Shown piece by piece: positions 1-6,884 of a stretch of 7,308 nucleotides of DNA. Below the pieces are notes generated by a model. The model did not search any database, was not told where the DNA came from, and saw nothing but the letters and a program-made list of their open reading frames with translations. The stretch spans positions 1 through 7,308 of the forward strand of contig JAFAWJ010000572.1 in assembly GCA_019242065.1 (NCBI GenBank), written 5' to 3'. Source of the stretch: Chloroflexota bacterium. GTDB lineage: Bacteria; Chloroflexota; UBA6077; CF-72. Within the stretch, counting starts at the first letter, position 1. Each line of letters opens with the position of its first letter. The translations under genes were made by a program, and so were the position numbers.

Positions 1-1193
1 TGGGCGGTCGCGCGGCGTCCGATTCGCCGTCCGGCTTCGTCCTGAATCGCGGCGTGCACGCGCTGTACACCGGCGGTGCGGCCTCGAGCGTCCTGTCTGA
101 GCTGGGCGTGCAGTACACCCACGGTTCGCCGGGCCACGCGTTCGTTCGCGACGCTGGCGGTCTCCAGCCGTTTCCAGCCTCGCTCACCGACATGGTGCGC
201 ACCAATCTGCTGAGCGCCGCCGACAAGCGCGAGATGCTGGGCGTGTTTCTGCGCCTCGGCCTGCTCAAGTCGGAGCGCCTGGCGGACCAGTCGGTGGCGG
301 ACTGGATCGCGTCCGTCACCCGCCGGCCGATGATCCGACGCCTGTTGACTTCGTCGGCCAACGTCAGCCTGTACACCACCGCGCTCGACCTGGCCAGTGC
401 TGACGTGCTGGTCGCGCGTTTGCAGCAGTCGTTCAGGCATCCGATTCACTATGTCGAGGGCGGCTGGCAGCACCTGGTCGACGCACTCCGCGGTGCGGCC
501 ACCTCGGCCGGCGTGGAGATCCAGACCTCGGCGTCGGTCGAGGCCGTCGAGGTTGACAAGGGGTCTGCCAGCGGGGTCAGGCTGCACGATGGACGCCACG
601 TGGCCGCGACCAGTGTCGTCCTGGCGGGCACGCCCGAGGACGCGCGGCGCCTGGTGCCGGCGGCCACGGCGCCGCATCTTCACAGTGCCCTGGCCGACTG
701 CGTCCCGGTTCACGTTGCATGTCTCGACCTGGCCTTGAGTCGTCTGCCGGCGCCGCAGCATCCGGTGGTGTTCGACCTGGAACAGCCGCTGTTCATGACC
801 GTCCAGTCAGAGTTCGCGCGGCTGGCCCCGGAGGCGGGCGCCGTGCTGCACGCGGTGATGCAGCTTGACCCGCGACGTCCCGCGCAGCCGCTGGAGGCGC
901 GAGCCCGACTGGAGGCGTTCGTGGACGACGTGCAGCCAGGCTGGCAAGCGCTCGCCGTCGAGCGGCGGTTCCTCCCGCATCTGCTGGCCGTGGGCAGCCT
1001 GCCGCTGGCCACCAGCCACGGACTCCAGGGTCGACTCCCGCACCACAGTCCGGACGTGGACAACCTGTACTTCGCTGGTGACTGGGTCGGGCCGCGCGGC
1101 TACCTGATCGACGCCGGACTGGCCAGCGCGCGCGAGTCGGCGCAGCAGATCCTGCGCGGCGGAGTGCTGGCGCCGGTCTTGCGCGCGGCGTGA
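1..1193 (+). CDS. FAD-dependent oxidoreductase, phytoene desaturase/amine oxidase-like (5' end missing)
   Basis: This is the C-terminal part of a flavin amine-oxidase/phytoene-desaturase-type oxidoreductase; the frame is open from the window edge, with codons starting at base 3. The first visible codons spell GGRA, the conserved segment that normally follows the N-terminal Rossmann FAD-binding motif by some 30-40 residues, so the GTG at 54 is internal and not the true start. Next come a segment like the family's 'G.HALY.GG' (about 48-77), the substrate-domain stretch HYVEGGWQHLVDALR (about 448-492), which precedes a second FAD-contacting beta-strand region, and near the C-terminus NLYFAGDWVG (1062-1091) followed by LIDAGLASARESA. 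That last block is the classic C-terminal FAD-binding motif. About 50 residues are probably missing. The substrate cannot be read from the sequence; carotenoid-type desaturation, amine oxidation or another redox reaction are all possible. The stop overlaps or lies just before the ECF41 sigma gene, which suggests shared transcription. Confidence 0.88.
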   Translation, partial: GGRAASDSPSGFVLNRGVHALYTGGAASSVLSELGVQYTHGSPGHAFVRDAGGLQPFPASLTDMVRTNLLSAADKREMLGVFLRLGLLKSERLADQSVADWIASVTRRPMIRRLLTSSANVSLYTTALDLASADVLVARLQQSFRHPIHYVEGGWQHLVDALRGAATSAGVEIQTSASVEAVEVDKGSASGVRLHDGRHVAATSVVLAGTPEDARRLVPAATAPHLHSALADCVPVHVACLDLALSRLPAPQHPVVFDLEQPLFMTVQSEFARLAPEAGAVLHAVMQLDPRRPAQPLEARARLEAFVDDVQPGWQALAVERRFLPHLLAVGSLPLATSHGLQGRLPHHSPDVDNLYFAGDWVGPRGYLIDAGLASARESAQQILRGGVLAPVLRAA

Positions 1194-2110
1194 TCGATAC
1201 TGCGTGTGACATGCCCGTCTCCGAACACCGGCTGGATGAGCGGGTCGCCGCCTTCGAGTCACAGCGCAGCTATCTGTTTTCGGTCGGCTACCGCTTGCTG
1301 GGCAGCGTCTCCGACACGGAGGACGTCCTCCAGGAAGCGTTCCTGCGCTGGGACCGCGCGCGACCCGAAGACGTTCGCTCGGTGCGCGCCTTCCTGGCCA
1401 CCGTCGTGGTGCGCCTGTGCATGGACCAGCTGCGGTCGGCGCGCGTTCAGCGCGAGGTGTACGTCGGCCCGTGGCTGCCGGAGCCGCTGGTGACCACGGG
1501 TCGATCCGACCTGACCGACAGCGTGGTGCTCCGCGAGTCGCTGTCGTTTGCGTTTCTGCTGATGCTGGAAAAGCTGTCGCCGGTGGAGCGCGCGGTCTTC
1601 GTGCTGCGCGAAGTGTTCGACTACGAGTATGCCGAGATCGCGTCCATCGTCGGCAAGAGCGCGGCCAACTGTCGGCAAGCCTTTCATCGTGCGCGCCAGC
1701 ACCTGGCTGGCGCGGAGTCGCGCTTCGAGTCGACTCGTGACCACCAGGAGCAACTGACCGAGCAGTTCATGCGCGCAGCCACGGTGGGCGATGTCGACGG
1801 CCTCCTCGGTCTGCTGGCCGAAGACGTGGTGGCCGTCGGCGACGGCGGGGGCAAAGCGGTGGCGTCGCTGCGGCCGCTGCATTCGCGGGACCACGTGGTA
1901 CGCGGCTTCCTGGGCAACCTGCGCAAGATGCCGGTCGATCGCGCCTGGATCGAGGAGGTCAATGGCCAGCCGGCAATTGTCGCGATGCGCAACGGCACGC
2001 CATACGGCGTGATCCTCCTCGTCGTCCGCGACGGGCAGATCCAGGTCGTGTACTCCGTCTCCAATCCGGACAAGCTGCGGTCTATCCTCACCGCATGCCA
2101 CCAACCCTGA
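1190..2110 (+). CDS. ECF41-group RNA polymerase sigma factor (SigJ-like) with fused SnoaL-like regulatory domain
   Basis: This is an extracytoplasmic-function sigma factor that would direct RNA polymerase to a small set of promoters. Numbered from the GTG at 1190, sigma region 2 covers about residues 24-90 (YRLLGSVSDTEDVLQEAFLRW at 34-54) and region 4 about 122-172 (LSPVERAVFVLREVFDYEYA, then a helix-turn-helix ending NCRQAFHRAR). The linker has WLPEP at 95-99. The C-terminal domain, from about 185, is SnoaL/NTF2-like, with DGGGKA at 218-223 and NPDKL at 292-296. These three motifs are signatures of group ECF41, whose C-terminal domain is known to control sigma activity in place of a separate anti-sigma factor. 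No anti-sigma gene is visible, as expected. The GTG start gives a 4-base overlap with the upstream oxidoreductase; ATG at 1211 is an equally possible start (299 aa, 17-base gap). Neither has a clear Shine-Dalgarno sequence. The inducing signal and target genes are unknown. Confidence 0.93.
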   Translation: MIDTACDMPVSEHRLDERVAAFESQRSYLFSVGYRLLGSVSDTEDVLQEAFLRWDRARPEDVRSVRAFLATVVVRLCMDQLRSARVQREVYVGPWLPEPLVTTGRSDLTDSVVLRESLSFAFLLMLEKLSPVERAVFVLREVFDYEYAEIASIVGKSAANCRQAFHRARQHLAGAESRFESTRDHQEQLTEQFMRAATVGDVDGLLGLLAEDVVAVGDGGGKAVASLRPLHSRDHVVRGFLGNLRKMPVDRAWIEEVNGQPAIVAMRNGTPYGVILLVVRDGQIQVVYSVSNPDKLRSILTACHQP

Positions 2111-2155
2111 TCGGCCAGCCGAGCATCGTCGAAGCGCGCGCGCGGGCACAGAGCG
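2111..2155 (+). other. Short intergenic gap between sigma factor and deacetylase
   Basis: These 45 bases hold a weak 4-bp inverted repeat directly after the sigma stop (TCGG 2111-2114 / CCGA 2119-2122) with no T-run, so it is not a credible terminator. A run of alternating G and C follows around 2134-2144. A weak purine stretch (cagag, near 2149-2153) is the only ribosome-binding candidate for the next gene. The gap is small enough for the two genes to share a transcript. Confidence 0.5.
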
Positions 2156-3046
2156 ATGGCTGAGGATCCGCAGACCTGGCGGTGGGACGAAGCGACCTGG
2201 CGTGGGCACGTCACGCGCGTTCGCGCCGGCCGTTCCCTGGCGCCCGACGCCTGGCCGAACGGCGCGCGGGTCGCGGTCGCGCTGTCGTTCGACGCCGATC
2301 ACGAGACGATCCCGCTGCGCGATGGTGAGACCCGCCCGGGCCGGCTCAGCCAGGGCGAGTACGGCGCGCGGGTGGGCGCCAGACGCATCCTGGACCTGCT
2401 CGGGCGCCGATCGATCCCAGCCAGCTTTTACATGCCGGCCGTCTCGGCCCTGCTCCATCCAGACGAAGCGCGCAGCTACGTGGCGGACGGACACGAGCTG
2501 GGCTTGCACGGCTGGATCCACGAGCGCAACATGCTGCTCGATCCGCAGGACGAGCGCGATCTCGCCTTTCGGTGCGCGGATACGCTGGAGCGCATCACCG
2601 GTCGGCGACCGGTCGGACTGCGCACGCCGTCCTGGGATTTCAGCGATGCGACGCTGCCCATCGTGCGCGAGCTGGGTCTGCTGTACGACTCGTCGTTGAT
2701 GGCCGACGACGAGCCCTACGAGCTGATGGCGGACGACGAGGCGACCGGTGTCGTCGAGATTCCAGTGGAGTGGATCCGCGACGACGCACCCTACTTCAAC
2801 TTCGATCGGTATACCGCCGCTCGGCCGTACACCACGCCACGGCATGTGTTGAGCATCTGGCGTGACGAGTTCGATCGCGCTTACGCCGAGGCCGGCATGT
2901 TCCAGCTGACCATGCACCCGCACATTAGCGGCCACCGCTCGCGGGTGGTCATCCTGGAGGAGCTGATCGAGTACATCGCCGGGCACCATGGCGTGTGGTG
3001 GGCGACCCACGCGGATATCGCCCGCTACGTGCTGAACCCGTCGTGA
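2156..3046 (+). CDS. Polysaccharide deacetylase-family (CE4/NodB-like) metal-dependent hydrolase
   Basis: This 296-residue protein carries the NodB-type fold signatures. SFDADHE at 44-50 contains the catalytic-base and metal Asp pair (D46, D48). HELGLHGWIHE at 113-123 supplies the H-x3-H metal ligands (H118, H122). RTPSWDFSD at 156-164 matches the R-x-P-x-W motif, and LTMHPHISGH at 251-260 gives the C-terminal active-site histidine. No signal peptide or membrane segment is seen, so the enzyme is probably cytoplasmic. That, and the D-A-D-H-E form of motif 1, recalls the single-domain subgroup holding Helicobacter PgdA, allantoinase PuuE and cyclic imide hydrolases more than secreted chitin or xylan deacetylases. 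The substrate may therefore be a small amide or imide rather than a polysaccharide; this is inference. ATG 2156 is favoured because the W-rich leader from it (WRWDEATW) resembles relatives. The stop overlaps the tex start by 4 bases (GTGA), suggesting translational coupling. Confidence 0.9.
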   Translation: MAEDPQTWRWDEATWRGHVTRVRAGRSLAPDAWPNGARVAVALSFDADHETIPLRDGETRPGRLSQGEYGARVGARRILDLLGRRSIPASFYMPAVSALLHPDEARSYVADGHELGLHGWIHERNMLLDPQDERDLAFRCADTLERITGRRPVGLRTPSWDFSDATLPIVRELGLLYDSSLMADDEPYELMADDEATGVVEIPVEWIRDDAPYFNFDRYTAARPYTTPRHVLSIWRDEFDRAYAEAGMFQLTMHPHISGHRSRVVILEELIEYIAGHHGVWWATHADIARYVLNPS

Positions 3047-5205
3047 ACGGGGCGCACGTCGCCCGCATCGCGCGCGAGATGGGACTGGGTGTGGCCCAGG
3101 TCCAGGCGACGGCTGATCTGCTCGGCGAAGGTGCGACGGTGCCGTTTCTGGCGCGCTATCGCAAAGAAGCAACTGGCTCGCTGGACGAAGTGGTGATCAG
3201 CGCGATTCGCGATCGACTGGGGCAACTGGCGGCGCTCGACGACCGCCGGCGGGCGATCGTCGCCTCACTCGAGGAGCGCGACCTTCTGACGCCGGACCTG
3301 CGCGGCCGGCTGGAGTCCGCCGAAACACTGGCATCGCTGGAAGACATCTACCAGCCGTTCCGTCCGAAGCGACGCACCCGCGCCTCAGCCGCGCGCGACC
3401 GGGGTCTGGAACCCCTGGCCGACATACTTGTCCGACAGGACCCACGTGTGGATCCCCTCGAGGCTGCGACTGCGTTCGTCACGCCAACCGGCGCGGACGT
3501 CACAGACGAGCTGGCCGTTCCGACACGCGAGGCCGCGCTGCAGGGTGCGCGCGACATCCTGGCCGAACGCGTCAACGACGACGCCGAGGCGCGCGCCCGC
3601 ATCCGTCGCCTGTTCTCGCAACGTGGCGTGATCCGCACCCAGGTGCGGACGGGCAAAGAAGCCAGCGGTGTGAAGTTTGCCGACTACTTCGACTGGTCGG
3701 AGCCGGTCGCCCGGGCGCCGTCGCATCGCGTGCTGGCCATGTTCCGTGGCGAAGCAGAGGAGATCCTGACGTGCGGCATTCAGCCGCCGGAGGATGCGGC
3801 GCTGGCCATTCTGGAGCGTCTCTTTGTCAGAGGCGCGAGTCGCTCCGCGGAGCAGGTGCGCGCGGCGGTCCGCGATAGTTACAAACGTTTGCTGGCGCGC
3901 TCGATGGAAACCGAGGCGCGCGCCGACGCCAAGCAGCGCGCGGATTCGGCGGCCATCGACGTGTTTGCGCAGAACCTCCGCCAGTTGCTGCTGGCCCCAC
4001 CGCTGGGTCAGAAGCGGATGCTGGCGATTGATCCGGGTCTGCGCACCGGCTGCAAAACCGTTGTGCTCGACGCGCAGGGCCAACTTGTGTACGACACCGT
4101 GGTGTACCCGGACCAGGGTCAGCAGCGTCGTCGCGAAGCCGCCGAGACCGTGCTGCGGCTGGTTCGAGAGCACCACGTCGAAGCCATCGCGATCGGCAAC
4201 GGCACCGGTGGGCGTGAGACGGAGGCGTTCGTGCGCGGCCTGGATGTGCCGCGTTCGGTGTCAGTGGTGATGGTCAACGAATCCGGCGCCTCGATTTACT
4301 CCGCATCGGACGTCGCGCGCCAGGAGTTTCCAGACCGCGACATCACGGTGCGCGGCGCGGTGTCGATCGGCCGTCGGTTGATGGATCCGCTCGCGGAGCT
4401 GGTGAAGATCGACCCCAAGAGCATCGGAGTTGGACAGTATCAGCACGACGTGGACCAGGACGCGCTGCGCCATTCGCTGGACGACGTGGTGACCTCATGC
4501 GTGAACTTTGTCGGAGTGGAGGTCAATACCGCGTCGAAACAGCTGCTGACCTACGTCTCTGGATTGAGTCCGACGGTGGCCGACAACATCGTGCGCTATC
4601 GCGCGGAGCACGGGCCGTTCCGTCGTCGGCAGGACCTGGAGCGGGTGCCGAGGCTGGGTCCGAAGGCGTTTGAGCAGGCGGCCGGCTTTCTGCGGATCCA
4701 CGGTGCGTCGAATCCGCTGGACCAGTCGGCGGTCCACCCGGAGTCGTACACCCTGGTGGACCGTATGGCGTCGGACCTGGGCGTGACCGTCACGGAGCTG
4801 ATTGACTCCGACAGCGTGCGGGCGCGCCTGGACCTCGGGCGATATGTGACGGCGTCCGTCGGACTTCCGACGCTAACAGATATCGTCTCAGAGCTGACCA
4901 GGCCCGGTCGCGATCCGCGCGCGACGTTCGAGGTGGTCCAGTTCCAGGAAGGCATCCGCACGCTGGACGACGTCAAACCGGGCATGCAGCTGCCGGGCAT
5001 TGTCACCAATGTCACGGCCTTTGGCGCCTTCGTCGACATCGGCGTGCACCAGGACGGACTGGTGCACATCAGCCAGTTGGCCAACCACTTCGTGCGTGAT
5101 CCCAACGAGGTGGTGCGCGTGCAGCAGCCGGTCCAGGTCACGGTCCTGGAGGTCGATCACGCCCGCCGCCGCATTTCACTCTCGATGCGCGGAGCTCGGT
5201 CTTGA
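3043..5205 (+). CDS. tex: Tex family RNA-binding transcription accessory protein
   Basis: Tex is a cytoplasmic nucleic-acid-binding protein related to eukaryotic Spt6, implicated in transcription and toxin gene expression. From GTG 3043 it has 720 residues, close to compact Tex proteins such as Bacillus YdcI and shorter than the roughly 775-785 of proteobacterial ones. Domains in order: the Tex N-terminal helical region with VPFLARYRKEATGSLDE (about 30-46); a YqgF/RNase H-like domain starting MLAIDPGLRTGCK at 326, with IAIGNGTGGRETE at 382-394 and NESGASIYSAS at about 412-422; a highly conserved block ending SIGVGQYQHDV; helix-hairpin-helix repeats at about 507-555; and an S1 RNA-binding domain at about 647-718 (GIVTNVTAFGAFVDIG, DGLVHISQL). 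The reading frame is open further upstream (GTG 2995), but that would overlap the deacetylase by over 50 bases and adds unconserved residues. GTG 3043 makes a 4-base GTGA overlap. All domains look intact. Confidence 0.96.
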   Translation: MNGAHVARIAREMGLGVAQVQATADLLGEGATVPFLARYRKEATGSLDEVVISAIRDRLGQLAALDDRRRAIVASLEERDLLTPDLRGRLESAETLASLEDIYQPFRPKRRTRASAARDRGLEPLADILVRQDPRVDPLEAATAFVTPTGADVTDELAVPTREAALQGARDILAERVNDDAEARARIRRLFSQRGVIRTQVRTGKEASGVKFADYFDWSEPVARAPSHRVLAMFRGEAEEILTCGIQPPEDAALAILERLFVRGASRSAEQVRAAVRDSYKRLLARSMETEARADAKQRADSAAIDVFAQNLRQLLLAPPLGQKRMLAIDPGLRTGCKTVVLDAQGQLVYDTVVYPDQGQQRRREAAETVLRLVREHHVEAIAIGNGTGGRETEAFVRGLDVPRSVSVVMVNESGASIYSASDVARQEFPDRDITVRGAVSIGRRLMDPLAELVKIDPKSIGVGQYQHDVDQDALRHSLDDVVTSCVNFVGVEVNTASKQLLTYVSGLSPTVADNIVRYRAEHGPFRRRQDLERVPRLGPKAFEQAAGFLRIHGASNPLDQSAVHPESYTLVDRMASDLGVTVTELIDSDSVRARLDLGRYVTASVGLPTLTDIVSELTRPGRDPRATFEVVQFQEGIRTLDDVKPGMQLPGIVTNVTAFGAFVDIGVHQDGLVHISQLANHFVRDPNEVVRVQQPVQVTVLEVDHARRRISLSMRGARS

Positions 5206-5212
5206 TTTGCTA
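5206..5212. other. Seven-base convergent junction
   Basis: Only seven bases lie between the tex stop (5203-5205, + strand) and the transporter stop (5213-5215, minus strand). No hairpin plus T-run fits in this gap or can be seen just beyond either stop, so each transcript probably extends into the 3' end of the opposite gene, or termination is Rho-dependent. Confidence 0.6.
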
Positions 5213-6814
5213 TCAGGCACCCTCGATGACCGGCGTCGGCTCGCGGAGTGTGGCACTCGGCCGGCTGACGCGGCGCATGGGAATCTCGCGCCACACGATA
5301 CTGCCGACGAAGCCGCACAGCATCACCAGCGCCCCGATAAAGAAGACCAGGTGCAGCGCCGACCCGAGACTGTCCTGAATCGCCTTGAGCACCTGGTCGG
5401 CGACGTTGGGCACGTTCGGAAACAGAACCGCGAGCTGATCCCGCAACGCGGCCGTCGCGTCTGGATTCAACACGCTCTGCGGATCGCGTACTCCGGCCGC
5501 ATCCGGACTGTCGATCCACTCGCCTACCGCCTGCGGCAGGCCGCCGTGCAGCCCCGTCGTGAAGCGCAGGACCAGGATGCTGCCGAAGATGGCGCTGCCC
5601 AGCGTGCCACCCATCGAGCGGCAGAACTGGTTGAGCGAGGTGGCCACGCCCAGCTCTGAAAACTCCACCGCGCTCTGATACGAGAGGGTCAGCGTGGGGA
5701 AGATCATGCCGATCCCGACGCCGAGCATCGCCAGGCAGCCGCCGAGCACCGCGAAGGGCGTCGTCGGCCCGAACACGGACAGCATGCCGAAACCGGCCAC
5801 CGCCAGGCCGAAGCCGACAATCGCGAACGCCTTGTAGCGTCCGATGTGCGCGATCCAGAAGCCCACGGTGATGTTGCTGATGACCATGCCGACGAGCAGT
5901 GGAATCATGATCGTGCCGCTCACGGTGGCGCTGGTGCCCAGCACGCCCTGGGCATACAGCGGCACGAACAGCGCCAGCGAGATCTGGCCCATGGACTGCG
6001 CCAGCGAGTTGGTGGAGGAGATGGCCACGACGTTGTTGCGCAGCAAGCTCAAGGGCAGTACCGGGTCCGTGGCGCGCGTCTCCAGCCACAGAAACAGCGC
6101 CAGCACCGCCACGCCGCAGCTCAGCAGCGCGACCACCTCTGGCGACGTCCACGCGAATTCGCGGCCGCCCAGGCTCAGCGCCAGCAATAGCAGCACGATG
6201 CCGCCGACGCTGGTGATGGCACCGCCGAAGTCGATCGGCAGGTGGCGTCCGCTGGAGCCGACGCGCGGAAAGAAGCGCCACAGGATCACCAGCGCCAGCA
6301 CGACAAACGGCAGGTTGACGTAGAAGACCGCCCGCCAGCTGAAGGCGTCGGTTAGAAAGCCGCCGACCACTGGCCCGACGACGCCGGCCAGGCTGAAGAC
6401 CGCGGTGATCAGGCCGCTGATGCGGGCGCGCTCGGCGGGTGCCAGCAGCTGACCCATCACCGCGAACACGGTCGCGGTCATGACCCCGCCGCCCAGCCCC
6501 TGGAGTGTGCGCAGGACGACGAGCTGCGGCATGCTCTGGGCGAGGCCGCACAGCAGGGTCATGGCCAGGAAGAAGCTGGCGCCGCCAATCAGCATCGGCT
6601 TGCGCCCGTAGCGGTCGCCCAGCTTACCGGCGACGGGCGTGACGGCGGTGCTCGCCAAGAGGTAGCCCGTGGTGACCCAGGCGTACAGCTCGAAGCCGTG
6701 GAGGTCGACGACGACGCGCGGCAGGGCGTTGGCGACGATCGAGCTGTCGAGAGCACCGAGAAAGACGCACAGCATGAGCGCGCCGATGGTCAACGTCAGC
6801 TGACGTCGACCCAT
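5213..6814 (-). CDS. MFS drug efflux transporter, DHA2 (EmrB/QacA) family, 14 transmembrane segments
   Basis: This is an inner-membrane proton-driven multidrug exporter of 533 residues, the usual size for the DHA2 family. From the N-terminus: a first membrane helix at about 8-28; motif D1 (LDSSIVANALP, 22-32); motif A in the cytoplasmic loop between helices 2 and 3 (GKLGDRYGRK, 63-72); LRTLQGLGGG (101-110, with the helix-4 arginine); antiporter motif C (AGVVGPVVGG, 143-152); and SWRAVFYVNLP (159-169). Further hydrophobic segments follow through the C-terminal half. A long polar loop (GEWIDSPDAAG to LKAIQDSLG) precedes the last helix, as is typical of 14-helix members. The start at 6814 is chosen because MGRRQ lies directly before helix 1; the frame stays open upstream to 7051, but that part is polar and unlike the family and lies antisense to the next gene. 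No TetR- or MarR-type regulator is adjacent. The exported substrate cannot be predicted. Confidence 0.94.
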   Translation of the reverse strand: MGRRQLTLTIGALMLCVFLGALDSSIVANALPRVVVDLHGFELYAWVTTGYLLASTAVTPVAGKLGDRYGRKPMLIGGASFFLAMTLLCGLAQSMPQLVVLRTLQGLGGGVMTATVFAVMGQLLAPAERARISGLITAVFSLAGVVGPVVGGFLTDAFSWRAVFYVNLPFVVLALVILWRFFPRVGSSGRHLPIDFGGAITSVGGIVLLLLALSLGGREFAWTSPEVVALLSCGVAVLALFLWLETRATDPVLPLSLLRNNVVAISSTNSLAQSMGQISLALFVPLYAQGVLGTSATVSGTIMIPLLVGMVISNITVGFWIAHIGRYKAFAIVGFGLAVAGFGMLSVFGPTTPFAVLGGCLAMLGVGIGMIFPTLTLSYQSAVEFSELGVATSLNQFCRSMGGTLGSAIFGSILVLRFTTGLHGGLPQAVGEWIDSPDAAGVRDPQSVLNPDATAALRDQLAVLFPNVPNVADQVLKAIQDSLGSALHLVFFIGALVMLCGFVGSIVWREIPMRRVSRPSATLREPTPVIEGA

Positions 6815-6831
6815 CTGCTGGGAAAGAAAGA

Positions 6832-6860
6832 TTGGGCCGGAAGTCAAGCCAACCGATGAT
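6832..6860 (+). promoter_or_regulatory. Candidate promoter for the dipeptidase-like gene
   Basis: TTGGGC (6832-6837) and GATGAT (6855-6860) are separated by 17 bases and match the housekeeping -35 and -10 consensus at 3 and 4 of 6 positions. A transcript starting about 7 bases further on would leave a leader of about 18 bases before ATG 6885. The match is weak and could arise by chance. Confidence 0.2.
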
Positions 6861-6864
6861 TCTA
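6859..6864 (-). promoter_or_regulatory. Candidate -10 element for the efflux transporter
   Basis: Read on the minus strand this is TAGAAT, a 5 of 6 match to the housekeeping -10 consensus, placed about 45 bases before the transporter ATG. No good -35 hexamer sits at 16-18 bases upstream; the best, TTGCGG, is at 15 bases spacing and overlaps the start of the divergent gene. It is an inspection-only guess. Confidence 0.25.
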
Positions 6865-6884
6865 CTTGGGGTACTGTGTCCGCA

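Larger units (their letters stand above)
6815..6884. promoter_or_regulatory. Divergent intergenic region between efflux transporter and dipeptidase-like gene
   Basis: This 70-base region separates two start codons pointing away from each other, so it should contain promoters for both. It is visibly more A+T-rich than its surroundings (around 6815-6834 and 6851-6865), as expected of promoter DNA. No convincing inverted-repeat operator could be made out by eye, and neither start has a strong Shine-Dalgarno sequence. Confidence 0.6.

Noticed and set aside
54..1193. GTG at 54 as the true start of the oxidoreductase
   Set aside because: Conserved family residues (GGRA, then GFVLNRG) are encoded in frame upstream, so the gene begins before the window.
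1205..1211. TGTGACA, the reverse complement of the recalled ECF41 -35 heptamer TGTCACA, at the start of the sigma gene
   Set aside because: It would drive transcription antisense into the oxidoreductase, no CGTC-like -10 follows at about 16 bases, and roughly one such heptamer is expected by chance on two strands of this window.
2111..2122. Small inverted repeat after the sigma stop, considered as a terminator
   Set aside because: The stem is only four base pairs and no T-run follows.
1259..3172. 637-codon open frame on the minus strand, antisense to the sigma factor and hydrolase
   Set aside because: It spans two genes with clear family motifs on the + strand, its translation is rich in Arg, His and Gln with no recognisable domain, and long antisense frames are common in G+C-rich DNA.
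5157..6551. 464-codon minus-strand open frame in another frame over the efflux transporter
   Set aside because: The translation is low-complexity and rich in Arg, Gly and Ala with no membrane helices, while the frame ending at 5213 carries all the transporter motifs.
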